Made by a program: the position numbers and the translations under genes. A model generated the notes under the pieces. The model did not search any database. It saw only the letters and a program-made list of their open reading frames with translations, and had not been told where the DNA came from. 64,000 bases of DNA from Clostridiales bacterium. GTDB lineage: Bacteria > Bacillota > Desulfotomaculia > Desulfotomaculales > VENG01. Location: NCBI GenBank assembly GCA_021736985.1, contig JAIPEW010000004.1:1-64000 (forward strand), given 5' to 3'. Positions within the stretch are counted from its first letter, which is position 1, and every line of letters begins with the position of its first letter. Shown in pieces: positions 26,011 to 37,648 of the stretch.

Positions 26011-27252
26011 CTATTGATACTTATTAAATATCCTGGAAAATCGATTAGAAATTAAATTTAATCTATTAAAAGGCTGGTAGCTATTTCTCTGAATATTTAA
26101 TACATTTCTATAAACACTTAGAGTTGAATTTGCAATGCTGGTCCAGTTAAATCTTTGTTTAACTTTTTGGTAAGCATTTCTATCTAATTTTTCAGAAAGT
26201 CCAGGTTCATAAAAAATCTTTAATATCATGTCTGCAAGTGAATTTGCATTACCAGGATAAAATTTGAGGCCGTCTGAATTATGTACAATAATCTCGCTGA
26301 GCCCCCCTGTATCAGCAACTATAACGGGCACACGGGCTGCCATTGCTTCTATAGCCACTATACCAAAAGGTTCATATAAACTGGGGAAAACTGCAACATC
26401 AGACCAACTGTACAAACTGTTTCGCAGGTTTTCATCAACATATCCTGTAAAATAAACTTTGTGTGCAACGTTAAGCTGTACAGCTTGATGGCGCAGGGCA
26501 TCCATATGAGGTCCTTTTCCGGAGATAATAAATTTTGTATTTGGATGACGTGATAATACCTTAGGTGCAGAATCCAAAAGTAATTGAACACCTTTTTCTC
26601 TTACCAGCCTGCCTACATAAAATACAATTTTTTCATCAGTAGATGCATAGTCTTCCCTATTAGTAGAGTGCTGTTTAATAGCAAAATTTTCTGGATTTAC
26701 ACCATTGGGAATAACTTTTATCTTATCTTCGGGTATTTGAAATATATTTTCTAGTTCTCTTTCCATATAATAACTACAGCAAATTACCTGCCAAGATTCA
26801 TAAGCAAGCCACCATTCAATATCGCTTATGTGGCGTTGCGTATTGTTGTGAAGTCCATAGTTACGGCCGTATTCCGTTGCATGTATAGTACATACCAGGG
26901 GGATATTACATGAATGTTTCAGGGCCCTGGCCGTATAAGCTACCAGCCAGTCGTGCGCATGTAATACATCAAAATTCAATTCTGTTATAAGAGGAATTGC
27001 TTTTTCTAACATAGCTACATTAAATTGTGATACCCAGGTAACAAAGTCAGGAGAAGATATATCGTAAGGCATTACACGGTGAACGTATACTTTATTAATT
27101 TTCTCAAAATCTTTTGCACCTTGCGTACCACAGGTTAAAACATGAACTTCAATATTTAAATTTGCCAATGTTCTTGAAAGATCATAAAGATGTTGAGCTA
27201 AACCTCCTATACTTTTAGGAGGATATTCCCAGGATAGCATTAATATTCTCAT
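26011..27252 (-). CDS. GT4 family glycosyltransferase (glycogen synthase-like)
   Basis: This 413-residue GT-B enzyme has an N-terminal LSWEYPPKSIGGLAQHLYDLS typical of starch/glycogen-synthase-like GT4 proteins. DVLHAHDWLVAYTARAL follows, and the C-terminal donor site is VFPSLYEPFGIVAIEAMAARVPVIV with the E-x7-E motif. It is likely to extend an alpha-glucan with an NDP-glucose supplied by the adjacent nucleotidyltransferase. The neighbouring GH57 branching enzyme and starch-binding protein support this. The final 40 residues are divergent. A precise acceptor cannot be read from the sequence. Confidence 0.82.
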   Translation of the reverse strand: MRILMLSWEYPPKSIGGLAQHLYDLSRTLANLNIEVHVLTCGTQGAKDFEKINKVYVHRVMPYDISSPDFVTWVSQFNVAMLEKAIPLITELNFDVLHAHDWLVAYTARALKHSCNIPLVCTIHATEYGRNYGLHNNTQRHISDIEWWLAYESWQVICCSYYMERELENIFQIPEDKIKVIPNGVNPENFAIKQHSTNREDYASTDEKIVFYVGRLVREKGVQLLLDSAPKVLSRHPNTKFIISGKGPHMDALRHQAVQLNVAHKVYFTGYVDENLRNSLYSWSDVAVFPSLYEPFGIVAIEAMAARVPVIVADTGGLSEIIVHNSDGLKFYPGNANSLADMILKIFYEPGLSEKLDRNAYQKVKQRFNWTSIANSTLSVYRNVLNIQRNSYQPFNRLNLISNRFSRIFNKYQ

Positions 27253-27293
27253 AACCCGCCTCCTAAGGGGTGCTTATTAATGGAATAATATAC

Positions 27294-27321
27294 AATCCCT
27301 ACCGGGATCCCGGTAGGGATT
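27294..27321. terminator. Palindromic hairpin downstream of the CBM gene
   Basis: AATCCCTACCGGGATCCCGGTAGGGATT is a perfect 28-bp palindrome directly after the CBM gene stop. On the minus strand it is followed by GTATATTATT, so it could end that transcript, although the T-run is poor. Confidence 0.55.
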
Positions 27322-27326
27322 TGTAA

Positions 27327-27698
27327 TCAATGTTGATTCCCGTTGTGTATTTCAAAACTCCAATTGATCCCATTATTATTATCCCAGTTATAAACATTAT
27401 CTCTAAAACAAATATTAAGATGTGAATCATCATTTATTTCAATCGTCCTAACAAATCCCCACCCTGTCTTAGACATTTTATAATCATTTGTTTCATACCA
27501 GCTATCTGAATCTCCGTAACCTGCGCGAAGATATACTTCTTTTGCACCAGACGCAGAAAGCAAACCATTATAGAGTATTGTCACTACTTCGCCGCTAGTT
27601 ATTGGCATCGGATCAACAACTACACCCTGAGTTTGTTGAGAATAGTACATTTCTTCTAATGTATCCTGACCGCTTCCAGATTTGCTTATGTATGGCAA
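27327..27698 (-). CDS. Stand-alone starch-binding module (CBM25/CBM53-like)
   Basis: This 123-residue protein is almost entirely one beta-sandwich domain: ITSGEVVTILYNGLLSASGA, VYLRAGYGDSDSW, KTGWGFVRTIEI, LNICFRDNVYNWDNNNG and WSFEI. The Trp/Tyr/Asn pattern is that of starch-binding modules of families 25 and 53. No signal peptide or catalytic domain is present, so it is probably cytosolic and binds stored alpha-glucan. The start is TTG 27698 behind GGAGGTG. It is upstream of the GT4 gene on the same strand but separated by a palindromic hairpin. Confidence 0.8.
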   Translation of the reverse strand: MPYISKSGSGQDTLEEMYYSQQTQGVVVDPMPITSGEVVTILYNGLLSASGAKEVYLRAGYGDSDSWYETNDYKMSKTGWGFVRTIEINDDSHLNICFRDNVYNWDNNNGINWSFEIHNGNQH

Positions 27699-27755
27699 AT
27701 TTTCACCTCCTATATAACTCTATTATTTTTCTTTCTTTTTAATTTTATTCATAAA

Positions 27756-27792
27756 TAAAAAAAAACCCGATCTTATTAAAGACCGGGTTTTA
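27756..27792 (-). terminator. Terminator of the homocitrate/citrate operon
   Basis: AAAACCCGGTCTTTAATAAGATCGGGTTTT is followed by more T residues on the minus strand. It lies after the dehydrogenase stop. Confidence 0.9.
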
Positions 27793-27806
27793 AAACTATA
27801 TAATTT

Positions 27807-28808
27807 TTAATCCATTTTCTCTATAATTGCATCAGCCATTTCACTTGTACCGACATTTCCCCCGAGATCATATGTAACTGCCTGCTTATTTCCCAATACT
27901 CTTTTTACCGCCTGCATTATTTTTTCACCTGCACTATGTTCTTCCAGGTGTTTAAGCATTAATACACCACTTAAAAGCACTGCCAGTGGATTTACCTTAT
28001 TCTTTCCAGCATGTTTAGGGGCACTACCATGAACTGGTTCAAAAACAGCAGCTTCTGTTCCTATATTTGCTCCCGGAGCAACACCTAATCCACCTACTAA
28101 ACCAGCACAGAGGTCACTCACAATATCGCCATATAAATTAGGTAGTACAAGTACATCGTAATTTTCTGGAGCCTGTACCAGCTTCATGCACATTGCATCA
28201 ACTATCATTTCCTCAAATTCTATTTCTGGGTATTCTTCTGCTGTCTTGCGCGCGCACTCTAGAAAAAGCCCGTCAGACAATTTCATTATGTTAGCCTTGT
28301 GAACAGCTGTCACTTTTTTGCGGTGCTGTTTTACAGCAGTTTCAAAAGCAAACCTGCAGATTTTCTCCGATGCTTTGCGTGTAATAATTTTAATACTTTC
28401 TGCAGCATCATCGCCTACATTATGTTCTATGCCAGCATAAAGATCTTCCGTATTTTCCCTTACTATCAGGAGATCTATATCACTGAACCTGCTTTCAATC
28501 CCGGGAAGACTTTTTGCAGGACGCATGTTGGCATAGAGTTCAAGTTCCTTTCGAAGGGTTACATTTATACTTCTAAAACCTTTACCTACAGGAGTAGTTA
28601 AAGGTCCCTTGAGTGCTGTTCCGTTTTGCTTTATAGATTCCAGTACATGTTCGGGAAGAGGCGTACCGTATTTATTCATTATAGCTTCTCCTGCTTCAAC
28701 TTCTTCCCAATTTATAGATACCCCGCTTGCATCAATAACCCGGCGTGCTGCATTAGTTATTTCAGGGCCAATCCCGTCACCTGGAATAAATGTTACTTTA
28801 TGAGCCAA
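27807..28808 (-). CDS. NAD-dependent isocitrate/homoisocitrate dehydrogenase family protein
   Basis: This 333-residue beta-decarboxylating dehydrogenase has [14 protein letters not shown], the substrate loop [49 protein letters not shown] and [16 protein letters not shown]. The NVTLRKE loop and size resemble NAD isocitrate and homoisocitrate dehydrogenases more than LeuB. It is the last gene of a four-gene operon with a dehydratase pair and a homocitrate-synthase-like enzyme. The substrate depends on that first enzyme: isocitrate if it is a Re-citrate synthase, homoisocitrate if homocitrate is made. The start is TTG 28808 behind GGAGG. Confidence 0.85.
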   Translation of the reverse strand: MAHKVTFIPGDGIGPEITNAARRVIDASGVSINWEEVEAGEAIMNKYGTPLPEHVLESIKQNGTALKGPLTTPVGKGFRSINVTLRKELELYANMRPAKSLPGIESRFSDIDLLIVRENTEDLYAGIEHNVGDDAAESIKIITRKASEKICRFAFETAVKQHRKKVTAVHKANIMKLSDGLFLECARKTAEEYPEIEFEEMIVDAMCMKLVQAPENYDVLVLPNLYGDIVSDLCAGLVGGLGVAPGANIGTEAAVFEPVHGSAPKHAGKNKVNPLAVLLSGVLMLKHLEEHSAGEKIMQAVKRVLGNKQAVTYDLGGNVGTSEMADAIIEKMD

Positions 28809-28826
28809 AACATGTTTCCTCCTTAT

Positions 28827-29324
28827 CTACAAGTTGAATCCCCCGTGCTTTCTAAAATGCGGAGCCAATCCCCCATCTTTTAATATTTTTATCATAACAT
28901 CCGGCAGGGGCTTAGCCTGTATAGTTTCATTTTTAGTCTTATTTAATATACTGCCGGTTTCAAGGTCAACTTTGAGTATATCTCCTGCATCAATATTGTC
29001 AGTATCACACTCTACTACAGGTAGACCGGTATTTATTGCATTTCGATAAAATATGCGTGCAAAAGATTTAGCAATTACCGCACCTATGTTGGCATATTTT
29101 ATCGCCAGCGGGGCCTGTTCCCTGGAAGATCCACAACCGAAATTGCTCTCACCGACAATAAAGTCTCCAGCAGTAATCTTATTGTAAAAATCAGTATCAA
29201 GGTCTTCCATGACATGTTTAGCCAGTTCACGCATGTCAAGAGTTTTAAATTTATATTTTCCAGATATTATATAATCAGTATTTACATCTTTTCCAAATTT
29301 ATGGGTATTTCCTTCGAGTTTCAT
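28827..29324 (-). CDS. Aconitase-family small subunit (3-isopropylmalate/homoaconitate dehydratase type)
   Basis: The 165-residue LeuD-type swivel subunit has VNTDYIISGKYK near the N-terminus, FIVGESNFGCGSSREQAPLAIK with the substrate-binding Ser-Arg, and SFARIFYRNAINTGLPVVE. YKFKTLD, between the Tyr-Ile-Ile and the helix, is the short loop that sets substrate length in this family. It lies 8 bp after the large subunit gene. With its neighbours it should isomerise citrate or homocitrate. The exact substrate cannot be fixed by eye. Confidence 0.87.
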   Translation of the reverse strand: MKLEGNTHKFGKDVNTDYIISGKYKFKTLDMRELAKHVMEDLDTDFYNKITAGDFIVGESNFGCGSSREQAPLAIKYANIGAVIAKSFARIFYRNAINTGLPVVECDTDNIDAGDILKVDLETGSILNKTKNETIQAKPLPDVMIKILKDGGLAPHFRKHGGFNL

Positions 29325-29332
29325 AACTTCAC

Positions 29333-30589
29333 CTACTTTATAAATTCTCTGGGGTCAGTTATCTTGCCCACCAGTGCTGATGCTGCTACAGTAGCAGGCG
29401 ACGCCAGGTGGATGTAAGCACTGCTGTTCCCCATACGTCCTTTGAAATTGCGGTTAGCGGTTGAAATAACATTCTCACCATTTGACGGCACACCATTATG
29501 GGTTCCTACACAAGGACCGCAACCAGGTGTTACAACAGCTGCACCAGCCTCTATCAGCTCTTGTAGAGTACCTTCCTGCATTGCCTGTAAATAAATATTT
29601 TTAGATGCCGGTGCTACAATGAAACGGACATCCGGGTTTACTTTACGACCTTTTAAAATTGACGCTGCTATTCTCAAGTCTTCCAGGCGGCCATTAGTAC
29701 ATGTCCCTAATACAGCCTGGTTTACAGGTGTACCACTTACCTGGGAAACCGGGCTTACATTATCCACGGTATGAGGCATGGCTACCTGCGGCTCGAGTGA
29801 AGATACATCGTATTCTTTTATATTATAATAGCTGGCATCAGTATCCGCCTCTACTTTTTCAAAACTTTCACTGGTAAATTGCTTCAACCAGTTGAATGTT
29901 TTTTCATCAGCCTCCATAAGACCGGCCTTAGCACCCATTTCAATAGCCATGTTAGAAATAGTGAACCTTGCATCCATAGAAATATTACTGATGGCTTCTC
30001 CAGTATATTCCGCAGCCATGTAAGTAGCTCCGTCAGCAGTTATATTACCAATAAGATAAAGTATTAAATCTTTTGAATATACTCCTGCCTGCAATTGACC
30101 ATTGCAAACAAATTTAAGTGTTTCCGGAACTTTGAACCACATTTGCCCTGAAATAAGCCCACCAGCAAGATCTGTTGACCCTACACCGGTAGAAAAAGCA
30201 TTCAGAGCACCATAAGTACAAGTGTGTGAATCTGCGCCAATAACCAGGCTACCGGGGCCTACTTTGCCACTCTCCGGCACTACCTGGTGGCATACACCTT
30301 CACCAATATCATAAAGATGTACCCCTTTTGACTTTACAAAATCCCTCATCATTTTATGCAATGCTGATACACCATCATTGGGACTAGGTGAACTATGATC
30401 TATTACCAGGGCAATTTTGTCTTTATCAAAGACTGCTTCACCATTCATTTCTTCAAAAGCTTTTATAGCCAATGGCGAAGTACCATCCTGCCCCATAATA
30501 AAATCAAGACCAGCTACAACAATATCACCTGCTTTTACTTGCTTTCCGCTGTGTTCTGACAAAATTTTCTCAATAATTGTCAAGCCCAT
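29333..30589 (-). CDS. Aconitase-family large subunit (3-isopropylmalate/homoaconitate dehydratase type)
   Basis: This protein of about 418 residues is a LeuC/AksD-type enzyme, shorter than bacterial LeuC. Motifs are VIDHSSPSPNDGVSALH, VIGADSHTCTYGALNAFSTGVGSTDLAG, and the iron-sulfur ligands in LGTCTNGRLEDL and TPGCGPCVGTHNG. The start is ATG 30589 behind AGAAGG; the longer ORF-track version overlaps the upstream gene and has no site. It pairs with the small subunit downstream. The operon context suggests an aconitase or homoaconitase rather than leucine synthesis. Confidence 0.88.
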   Translation of the reverse strand: MGLTIIEKILSEHSGKQVKAGDIVVAGLDFIMGQDGTSPLAIKAFEEMNGEAVFDKDKIALVIDHSSPSPNDGVSALHKMMRDFVKSKGVHLYDIGEGVCHQVVPESGKVGPGSLVIGADSHTCTYGALNAFSTGVGSTDLAGGLISGQMWFKVPETLKFVCNGQLQAGVYSKDLILYLIGNITADGATYMAAEYTGEAISNISMDARFTISNMAIEMGAKAGLMEADEKTFNWLKQFTSESFEKVEADTDASYYNIKEYDVSSLEPQVAMPHTVDNVSPVSQVSGTPVNQAVLGTCTNGRLEDLRIAASILKGRKVNPDVRFIVAPASKNIYLQAMQEGTLQELIEAGAAVVTPGCGPCVGTHNGVPSNGENVISTANRNFKGRMGNSSAYIHLASPATVAASALVGKITDPREFIK

Positions 30590-30590
30590 T

Positions 30591-31742
30591 TTAAACCTTC
30601 TTTCCACCGTAATAGTCTTCAAAAATATACATTAACTCTTTGTCGAAAAGGGGACGTTTTAAAGACACAGTATGAGACCTTATAGTAGGAAGCAATTCAT
30701 TTGCCTGGTGCTCTGTGAGACGTATGCCAAATTCTGCATACTTATTTTTTAACGCAGCAGACCCCGAATGCTTGCCTACCATGATCTGCCTTTGCAAGCC
30801 TACTTCTTCCGGCATATACGGTTCGTAAGTCTTGGGATTTTTTATAGTCCCATCAGCATGTATTCCAGATTCATGAGCAAACATGTTAGAACCGACAATA
30901 GCTTTCCATGCTGGCAGTTCACGACCTGATGCGCGAGAAACATATTCTCCTAATTCGCGGAACATTTCGGTCTTAAATCCTAAATCCAGCTTATAAATAT
31001 GTTTTAATGCCATTACTACCTCTTCTAATGCGGCATTGCCTGCACGCTCTCCTAATCCAATAACTGTAACACCGATATGACTTGCACCTGCCCTTAACCC
31101 TTCAAGTGCATTTGCTGTTGCCATGCCAAAATCATTGTGCGTGTGCATTTCGATATCAATATCTACTTCATCTAAAATAGATTTAATCTTATGGTAAGTA
31201 GAACTGGGATCTAGAATTCCTACCGTATCACAATAACGCAGCCTGTCAGCGCCAGCTTGCTTAGCTGTCTCAGCAAATTTAACCAAAAAATCATGATCGC
31301 TGCGGGAAGCATCCTCTGCATTAACTGAGATATACATCCCTTCTTTTTTAGCAAAATCTGCAGCTTTACTTATTTGATCTAATACCCATTCCCTGGATTT
31401 TTTTAACTTGTGCTCAATATGAATATCAGAAGTAGAGATGGATATTGCTACTGAATCAACTCCACACTGTATAGAATCCTCAATATCGCTGATAACAGGG
31501 CGATTCCACCCCATTATACTTGATTTAAGACCAGCTTTGCATATATTAGTTATTGCTTCCTTCTCATCTCCACCCATTGTAGGAATACCAACTTCTAGCT
31601 GGTGTACACCCATTTCATCTAATAACTTGGCAATTCTAATTTTTTCCCTATTCGCAAAAACTACCCCCGCAGTTTGTTCTCCATCCCGGAGGGTAGTATC
31701 TACAACAGTTACGTTATCGTTAATTAATTGCTTGTTTACCAA
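30591..31742 (-). CDS. Homocitrate synthase / Re-citrate synthase-like enzyme (NifV/AksA family)
   Basis: This protein of about 383 residues is a DRE-TIM metallolyase-family acyl transferase: VVDTTLRDGEQTAGVVF at the N-terminus, EMHTHNDFGMATANALEG with the metal-binding HxH, VIGLGERAGNAALEEV, and HESGIHADGTIKN. It resembles NifV-type homocitrate synthases, and also the clostridial Re-citrate synthases that belong to this family and use oxaloacetate. It lacks the LeuA regulatory domain. The start is probably TTG 31742, because the ATG at 31751 is fused to the AAAGG site. It leads an operon with a dehydratase and a dehydrogenase. No nif genes are in the window. Confidence 0.83.
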   Translation of the reverse strand: MVNKQLINDNVTVVDTTLRDGEQTAGVVFANREKIRIAKLLDEMGVHQLEVGIPTMGGDEKEAITNICKAGLKSSIMGWNRPVISDIEDSIQCGVDSVAISISTSDIHIEHKLKKSREWVLDQISKAADFAKKEGMYISVNAEDASRSDHDFLVKFAETAKQAGADRLRYCDTVGILDPSSTYHKIKSILDEVDIDIEMHTHNDFGMATANALEGLRAGASHIGVTVIGLGERAGNAALEEVVMALKHIYKLDLGFKTEMFRELGEYVSRASGRELPAWKAIVGSNMFAHESGIHADGTIKNPKTYEPYMPEEVGLQRQIMVGKHSGSAALKNKYAEFGIRLTEHQANELLPTIRSHTVSLKRPLFDKELMYIFEDYYGGKKV

Positions 31743-31751
31743 ATGTATCAT

Positions 31752-32074
31752 CCTTTCTATATTTTAAAGCACTTCCATTAAATACACACGACTATAAACA
31801 ATATATCACAGATATATGCCGGTGAGAAGATTCTAGTTTTTATTTATACCGTATACTTAATGCCTACGATTGCTTACTTGAAATATGTAAAACCTGTTAT
31901 TGATTCTTGTTACTTTACCTGCCAGATAGTATTTTTGCAGGACCGGTGTGTATAGGCTAATCCATATAGGAAACTGATGAACTGGTCCAGGGTTAATTAA
32001 GTTTATATGTATTCCAACTGACAGAAAAATGGAATATATTACCGGCCCCGCATATTGTAATTATAGTTTTCTAA
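31752..32074. other. Intergenic region upstream of the homocitrate-synthase-like gene
   Basis: This 323-bp gap contains no ORF with a ribosome site, no T-box and no aptamer that I recognise. Near the downstream gene, ATATATC-ACA-GATATAT at 31801-31817 is a perfect inverted repeat that could be an operator. GATATATTG on the minus strand there could be part of a promoter. The half nearest gatB shows no clear terminator. Confidence 0.5.
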
Positions 32075-33520
32075 TTACATGTTGTCTAATTTTTCCTGTA
32101 ATATGCTATTAACTACCTGAGGATTTGCTTTTCCTTTTGTTGCCTTCATAACCTGGCCAACTAAAAATCCCATGGCTTTTTTCTTTCCAGCCTTGTAGTC
32201 TTCTACCGACTTGTCATTATTACTTATAACTTCTTTAACAATATCTTCAATAGCATTCTCATCAGAAATTTGTACAAGACCTTTCTCTTCAACTATGGCC
32301 GATGGAGTTTTATTTGTCTCGAACATTTCTTCAAATACCGTTTTGGCTATTTTGTTACTTATTGTGCCTTTATCGATTAACTTTAACATTTCAACAAGTT
32401 TTGAAGGTTTAAGGCCGCACTGGTTTATTTCTATGTTATAAGCATTAAGAAGATGGGACAGGTCAACCATTACCCAGTTGCTGATTGTCTTAGGATTAGA
32501 ATATAACTTAACGCATTCATCAAAGAACTCTGCCAATTCCCTGTTTGCTGTTATAACACCGGCATCATAAGCTGGAATACCATATTCATTAACATACCTT
32601 TTTTTCTTTTGATCCGGTAGTTCGGGAAGTGATTGTTTTATTTCATTTATCCAATCCTTTGAAACAGCCAGAGGAACAAGGTCGGGTTCAGGAAAATACC
32701 TGTAATCATGAGCCTCTTCTTTGCTGCGCAGAGAGAGAGTTACACCTTGATCTTCGTCCCAGGTGCGTGTTTCTTGTATAACTCTGTTACCTTCATCTAA
32801 TACATCAATCTGCCTATCTATTTCATATTCCAATGCTCTTTGCAGCGATTTAAAAGAATTTAAATTTTTAAGTTCAGTTCTTGTACCCAGTTTTTCAGCT
32901 CCTACAGTCTTTAAAGAAACATTGGCATCACACCGCAAGGATCCTTCCTCCATTTTACAGTCACTTACACCAGTATATTGTATAATGGATTTTAACTTTT
33001 CAAGATAAGCTCTTGCTTCTTCCACCGAGCGCATATCAGGTTCAGAAACTATTTCAATTAAGGGAACCCCGGTACGGTTATAATCCACTAATGAATGGGT
33101 AGTTGTTGAGATGGTTCCCTGGTGAATTAATTTACCTGCATCTTCTTCCATGTGAATACGTGTTATACCAATATTTTTAGTCCCGTCTGGAGTATCTATT
33201 TCCAATACACCATATTGTGCAAGAGGCAAATCGTATTGAGATATTTGATAAGCTTTAGGCAAATCAGGGTAAAAATAATTTTTACGATCGAACTTGGAAA
33301 AACCTGCAATATCACAATCTAAAGCTAATCCTGCCAGTACAGCGTATTCAACTGCTTTTTTATTTAAAACCGGCAGCACTCCGGGTAATCCCAGGCAAAC
33401 AGGGCATACATTATAATTTGGCTCTGCACCAAATGCAGTGCTGCAGCTGCAGAATATCTTTGTTTCAGTTTTTAATTCTACATGTACCTCTAAACCAATA
33501 ACAACTTCATATTTAGGCAC
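32075..33520 (-). CDS. gatB: Aspartyl/glutamyl-tRNA(Asn/Gln) amidotransferase subunit B
   Basis: This 481-residue protein starts at GTG 33520 behind AAAGGGGG; the longer track start has no site. GatB motifs are [47 protein letters not shown], and the C-terminal YqeY-like tail ending [19 protein letters not shown]. It holds the misacylated tRNA and amidates Glu-tRNA(Gln) or Asp-tRNA(Asn) with ammonia from GatA. It is the last gene of gatC-gatA-gatB. Confidence 0.96.
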   Translation of the reverse strand: MPKYEVVIGLEVHVELKTETKIFCSCSTAFGAEPNYNVCPVCLGLPGVLPVLNKKAVEYAVLAGLALDCDIAGFSKFDRKNYFYPDLPKAYQISQYDLPLAQYGVLEIDTPDGTKNIGITRIHMEEDAGKLIHQGTISTTTHSLVDYNRTGVPLIEIVSEPDMRSVEEARAYLEKLKSIIQYTGVSDCKMEEGSLRCDANVSLKTVGAEKLGTRTELKNLNSFKSLQRALEYEIDRQIDVLDEGNRVIQETRTWDEDQGVTLSLRSKEEAHDYRYFPEPDLVPLAVSKDWINEIKQSLPELPDQKKKRYVNEYGIPAYDAGVITANRELAEFFDECVKLYSNPKTISNWVMVDLSHLLNAYNIEINQCGLKPSKLVEMLKLIDKGTISNKIAKTVFEEMFETNKTPSAIVEEKGLVQISDENAIEDIVKEVISNNDKSVEDYKAGKKKAMGFLVGQVMKATKGKANPQVVNSILQEKLDNM

Positions 33521-33533
33521 TTTCTTTCCCCCT

Positions 33534-34991
33534 TTACATGCTGGGTTTATTTTTATAATACCCTGTATTTTGTTCAAAAGTATATGCTGCCTGCAAAATA
33601 TTTCCTTCGTCAAAAGGTTTACCCATTAACTGGAGTCCCACGGGCAACCCTTCCACTAACCCGGCCGGCAGTGAAATAGCCGGTATTCCAGCCAGGTTAA
33701 CAGATTGAGTACATAAATCTACCAGGTACATTTGTAGCGGGTCATCAATCTTTTCACCACGCCTAAAAGGCAATACCGGGTTAGTAGGTGACATAAGCAA
33801 GTCATATTTTTCAAAGGCTTTATCAAAATCTTGTTTTATTAAAGTCCTAACCTTAAGAGCTTTATTATAATACGCATCATAATAACCTGCAGAAAGTGCA
33901 TATGTACCCAGCATAATACGCCTTTTTACTTCAGGACCAAATCCCTGGCTACGGGTTTTTTTAAACATATCAACAACATCCTGTACATCTTCTGCACGAT
34001 AACCATAACGAACGCCGTCATAGCGAGCCAGATTTGAACTTGCTTCTGCCGGGGCAATTAAATAATACGCTGCAAGAGCATATTCACTGTGCGGCAGACT
34101 TGTTTCTTCTACCTCTGCACCTAGAGAAGCCATTTTCTCAGCAGAATCTTCTATGGCTTTTTTTATTTTTTCATCAATTCCTTCACCCATAAACTCTTTA
34201 GGAATACCTATTTTAAAACCTTTCACGTTGTTATTTAAAAAGGTTGTATAATCAGGTACATTATACTCTACAGAAGTAGAGTCCTTTGGATCATAACCAC
34301 ATATTGCACTTAATAACCATGCACAATCAGAAACATCTTTGGCAAAAGGTCCTATTTGATCTAATGATGATGCAAAAGCTATAAGCCCGTAACGTGAAAC
34401 TGCACCATATGTTGGCTTCATTCCTACGATGCCGCAAAATGCTGCAGGCAGCCGTACAGATCCCCCGGTATCCGAGCCCAGACCAAGTACAGCCTCGTCT
34501 GCTGCCACTGCAGCAGCTGATCCCCCGCTGGATCCCCCGGGTACTCTTTCCTGAGCCCAGGGATTACGGGTAGAAAAAAAACCAGAATTTTCGCAGGAAG
34601 ATCCCATGGCAAATTCATCCATGTTTGTTTTACCAATCATAACAGCATTATTATCATTTAAGCGTTCTACTACAGTAGCATTATACGGTGGTATGTAATT
34701 ATGTAGAATATTAGAAGAGCAGGTAGTACGTATATTTTCTGTACACATGTTATCTTTGACAGCTACTGGTATACCTGTCAGAGGTGGTATTTCATCACCA
34801 TTAATTATTTTCTTATCAATCTCACGTGCTTTTTCTAATGCACTGTCCCTGGTAACAGTAATATAAGAGCAAATATTCTCATCTACTTTTTCTACGCGAT
34901 TTAATACAGATTGTATAATTTCTTCACAGGTAACTTCTTTATTTATAAGCATTTTATGCAGCTGGTTAGCAGTGTGCTGAAATAATTCCAC
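33534..34991 (-). CDS. gatA: Aspartyl/glutamyl-tRNA amidotransferase subunit A
   Basis: This amidase-signature protein of about 485 residues has [19 protein letters not shown] with the catalytic Lys, [17 protein letters not shown] and the Ser of [17 protein letters not shown]. It releases ammonia from glutamine for GatB. The start is best placed at GTG 34991, seven bases after AAGGAGG; the TTG at 34997 is too close. It ends 13 bp before gatB. Confidence 0.96.
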   Translation of the reverse strand: MELFQHTANQLHKMLINKEVTCEEIIQSVLNRVEKVDENICSYITVTRDSALEKAREIDKKIINGDEIPPLTGIPVAVKDNMCTENIRTTCSSNILHNYIPPYNATVVERLNDNNAVMIGKTNMDEFAMGSSCENSGFFSTRNPWAQERVPGGSSGGSAAAVAADEAVLGLGSDTGGSVRLPAAFCGIVGMKPTYGAVSRYGLIAFASSLDQIGPFAKDVSDCAWLLSAICGYDPKDSTSVEYNVPDYTTFLNNNVKGFKIGIPKEFMGEGIDEKIKKAIEDSAEKMASLGAEVEETSLPHSEYALAAYYLIAPAEASSNLARYDGVRYGYRAEDVQDVVDMFKKTRSQGFGPEVKRRIMLGTYALSAGYYDAYYNKALKVRTLIKQDFDKAFEKYDLLMSPTNPVLPFRRGEKIDDPLQMYLVDLCTQSVNLAGIPAISLPAGLVEGLPVGLQLMGKPFDEGNILQAAYTFEQNTGYYKNKPSM

Positions 34992-35009
34992 TTTCAATCC
35001 TCCTTTTTC

Positions 35010-35291
35010 TTACACAATTTTAGGTACCCTGAAATAATTACCTTCCCTGTCCGGAGCATTTGATAATGCCTTTTCAGAATCCATTTGTTCTCCCGGTTTG
35101 TCTTCTCTTAATACGTTCTTAAGCGGCAGTACATGGGGAGTAGGCGGGACATCATCTGTATCCAACTCTTTAAGTTTCTCGAAATATTCCATTATGGCAC
35201 TTAGCTGTTTAGTATAGAGCTCTTTTTCTTCTTCTGACAATTCAAGCCGTGCTAGCGTCGCTACATGTTCAACATCAGATTTGCTTATCAT
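35010..35291 (-). CDS. gatC: Aspartyl/glutamyl-tRNA amidotransferase subunit C
   Basis: The 93-residue protein starts at ATG 35291 behind AAGGAAGG. It contains DVEHVATLARLELSEEE and the C-terminal APDREGNYFRVPKIV, typical of the small stabilising subunit that wraps around GatA. The order ligA-gatC-gatA-gatB is standard in Firmicutes. Confidence 0.95.
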   Translation of the reverse strand: MISKSDVEHVATLARLELSEEEKELYTKQLSAIMEYFEKLKELDTDDVPPTPHVLPLKNVLREDKPGEQMDSEKALSNAPDREGNYFRVPKIV

Positions 35292-35343
35292 AACAACACC
35301 TTCCTTGTAATACTTTAATATTTTATAAATCCATAGAATAACG

Positions 35344-37356
<2,013 letters not shown>

Positions 37357-37543
37357 CTATATACCCCCTCACGAGCTTTTTCCTTACTACCGACTATGAA
37401 AACTCTTCTAACAACCAGGTGGAGGTCCGGGGCAAAGGGCAGAAGTGGAAATTAGAGGTGGGAAAAAGAAAAAGTCTACGCAGCAGACTTCCTCAAATTT
37501 TCACATTTCCTACCTCCCAAATCACACTTCGCAAATGACGGGC

Positions 37544-37592
37544 TATGCAGCGCACCCAGACTCCGCTACCTTCCGGAAATTCACCGGCCCTG
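37544..37592 (+). repeat. Dispersed intergenic repeat, copy A
   Basis: ATGCAGCGCACCCAGACTCCGCTACC and the following 20 bp recur with about 80 percent identity at 55379-55426 on the opposite strand. The copy lies in the 305-bp gap between pcrA and ligA, which has no gene I trust. The plus-strand ORFs here are unlikely to be real. Upstream of it AAGTCTACGCAGCAGACTT can fold into a small hairpin. Confidence 0.7.
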
Positions 37593-37648
37593 GCCATAGT
37601 TTTCAGGTAGTTTTCGAATTAAAAAATTATGATAAGGAAGAGAATATT

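Noticed and set aside
31752-32074. Possible T-box or other leader before the homocitrate-synthase-like gene
   Set aside because: The T-box sequence (GGGTGGNACCGCG) and other aptamer cores I know are absent.
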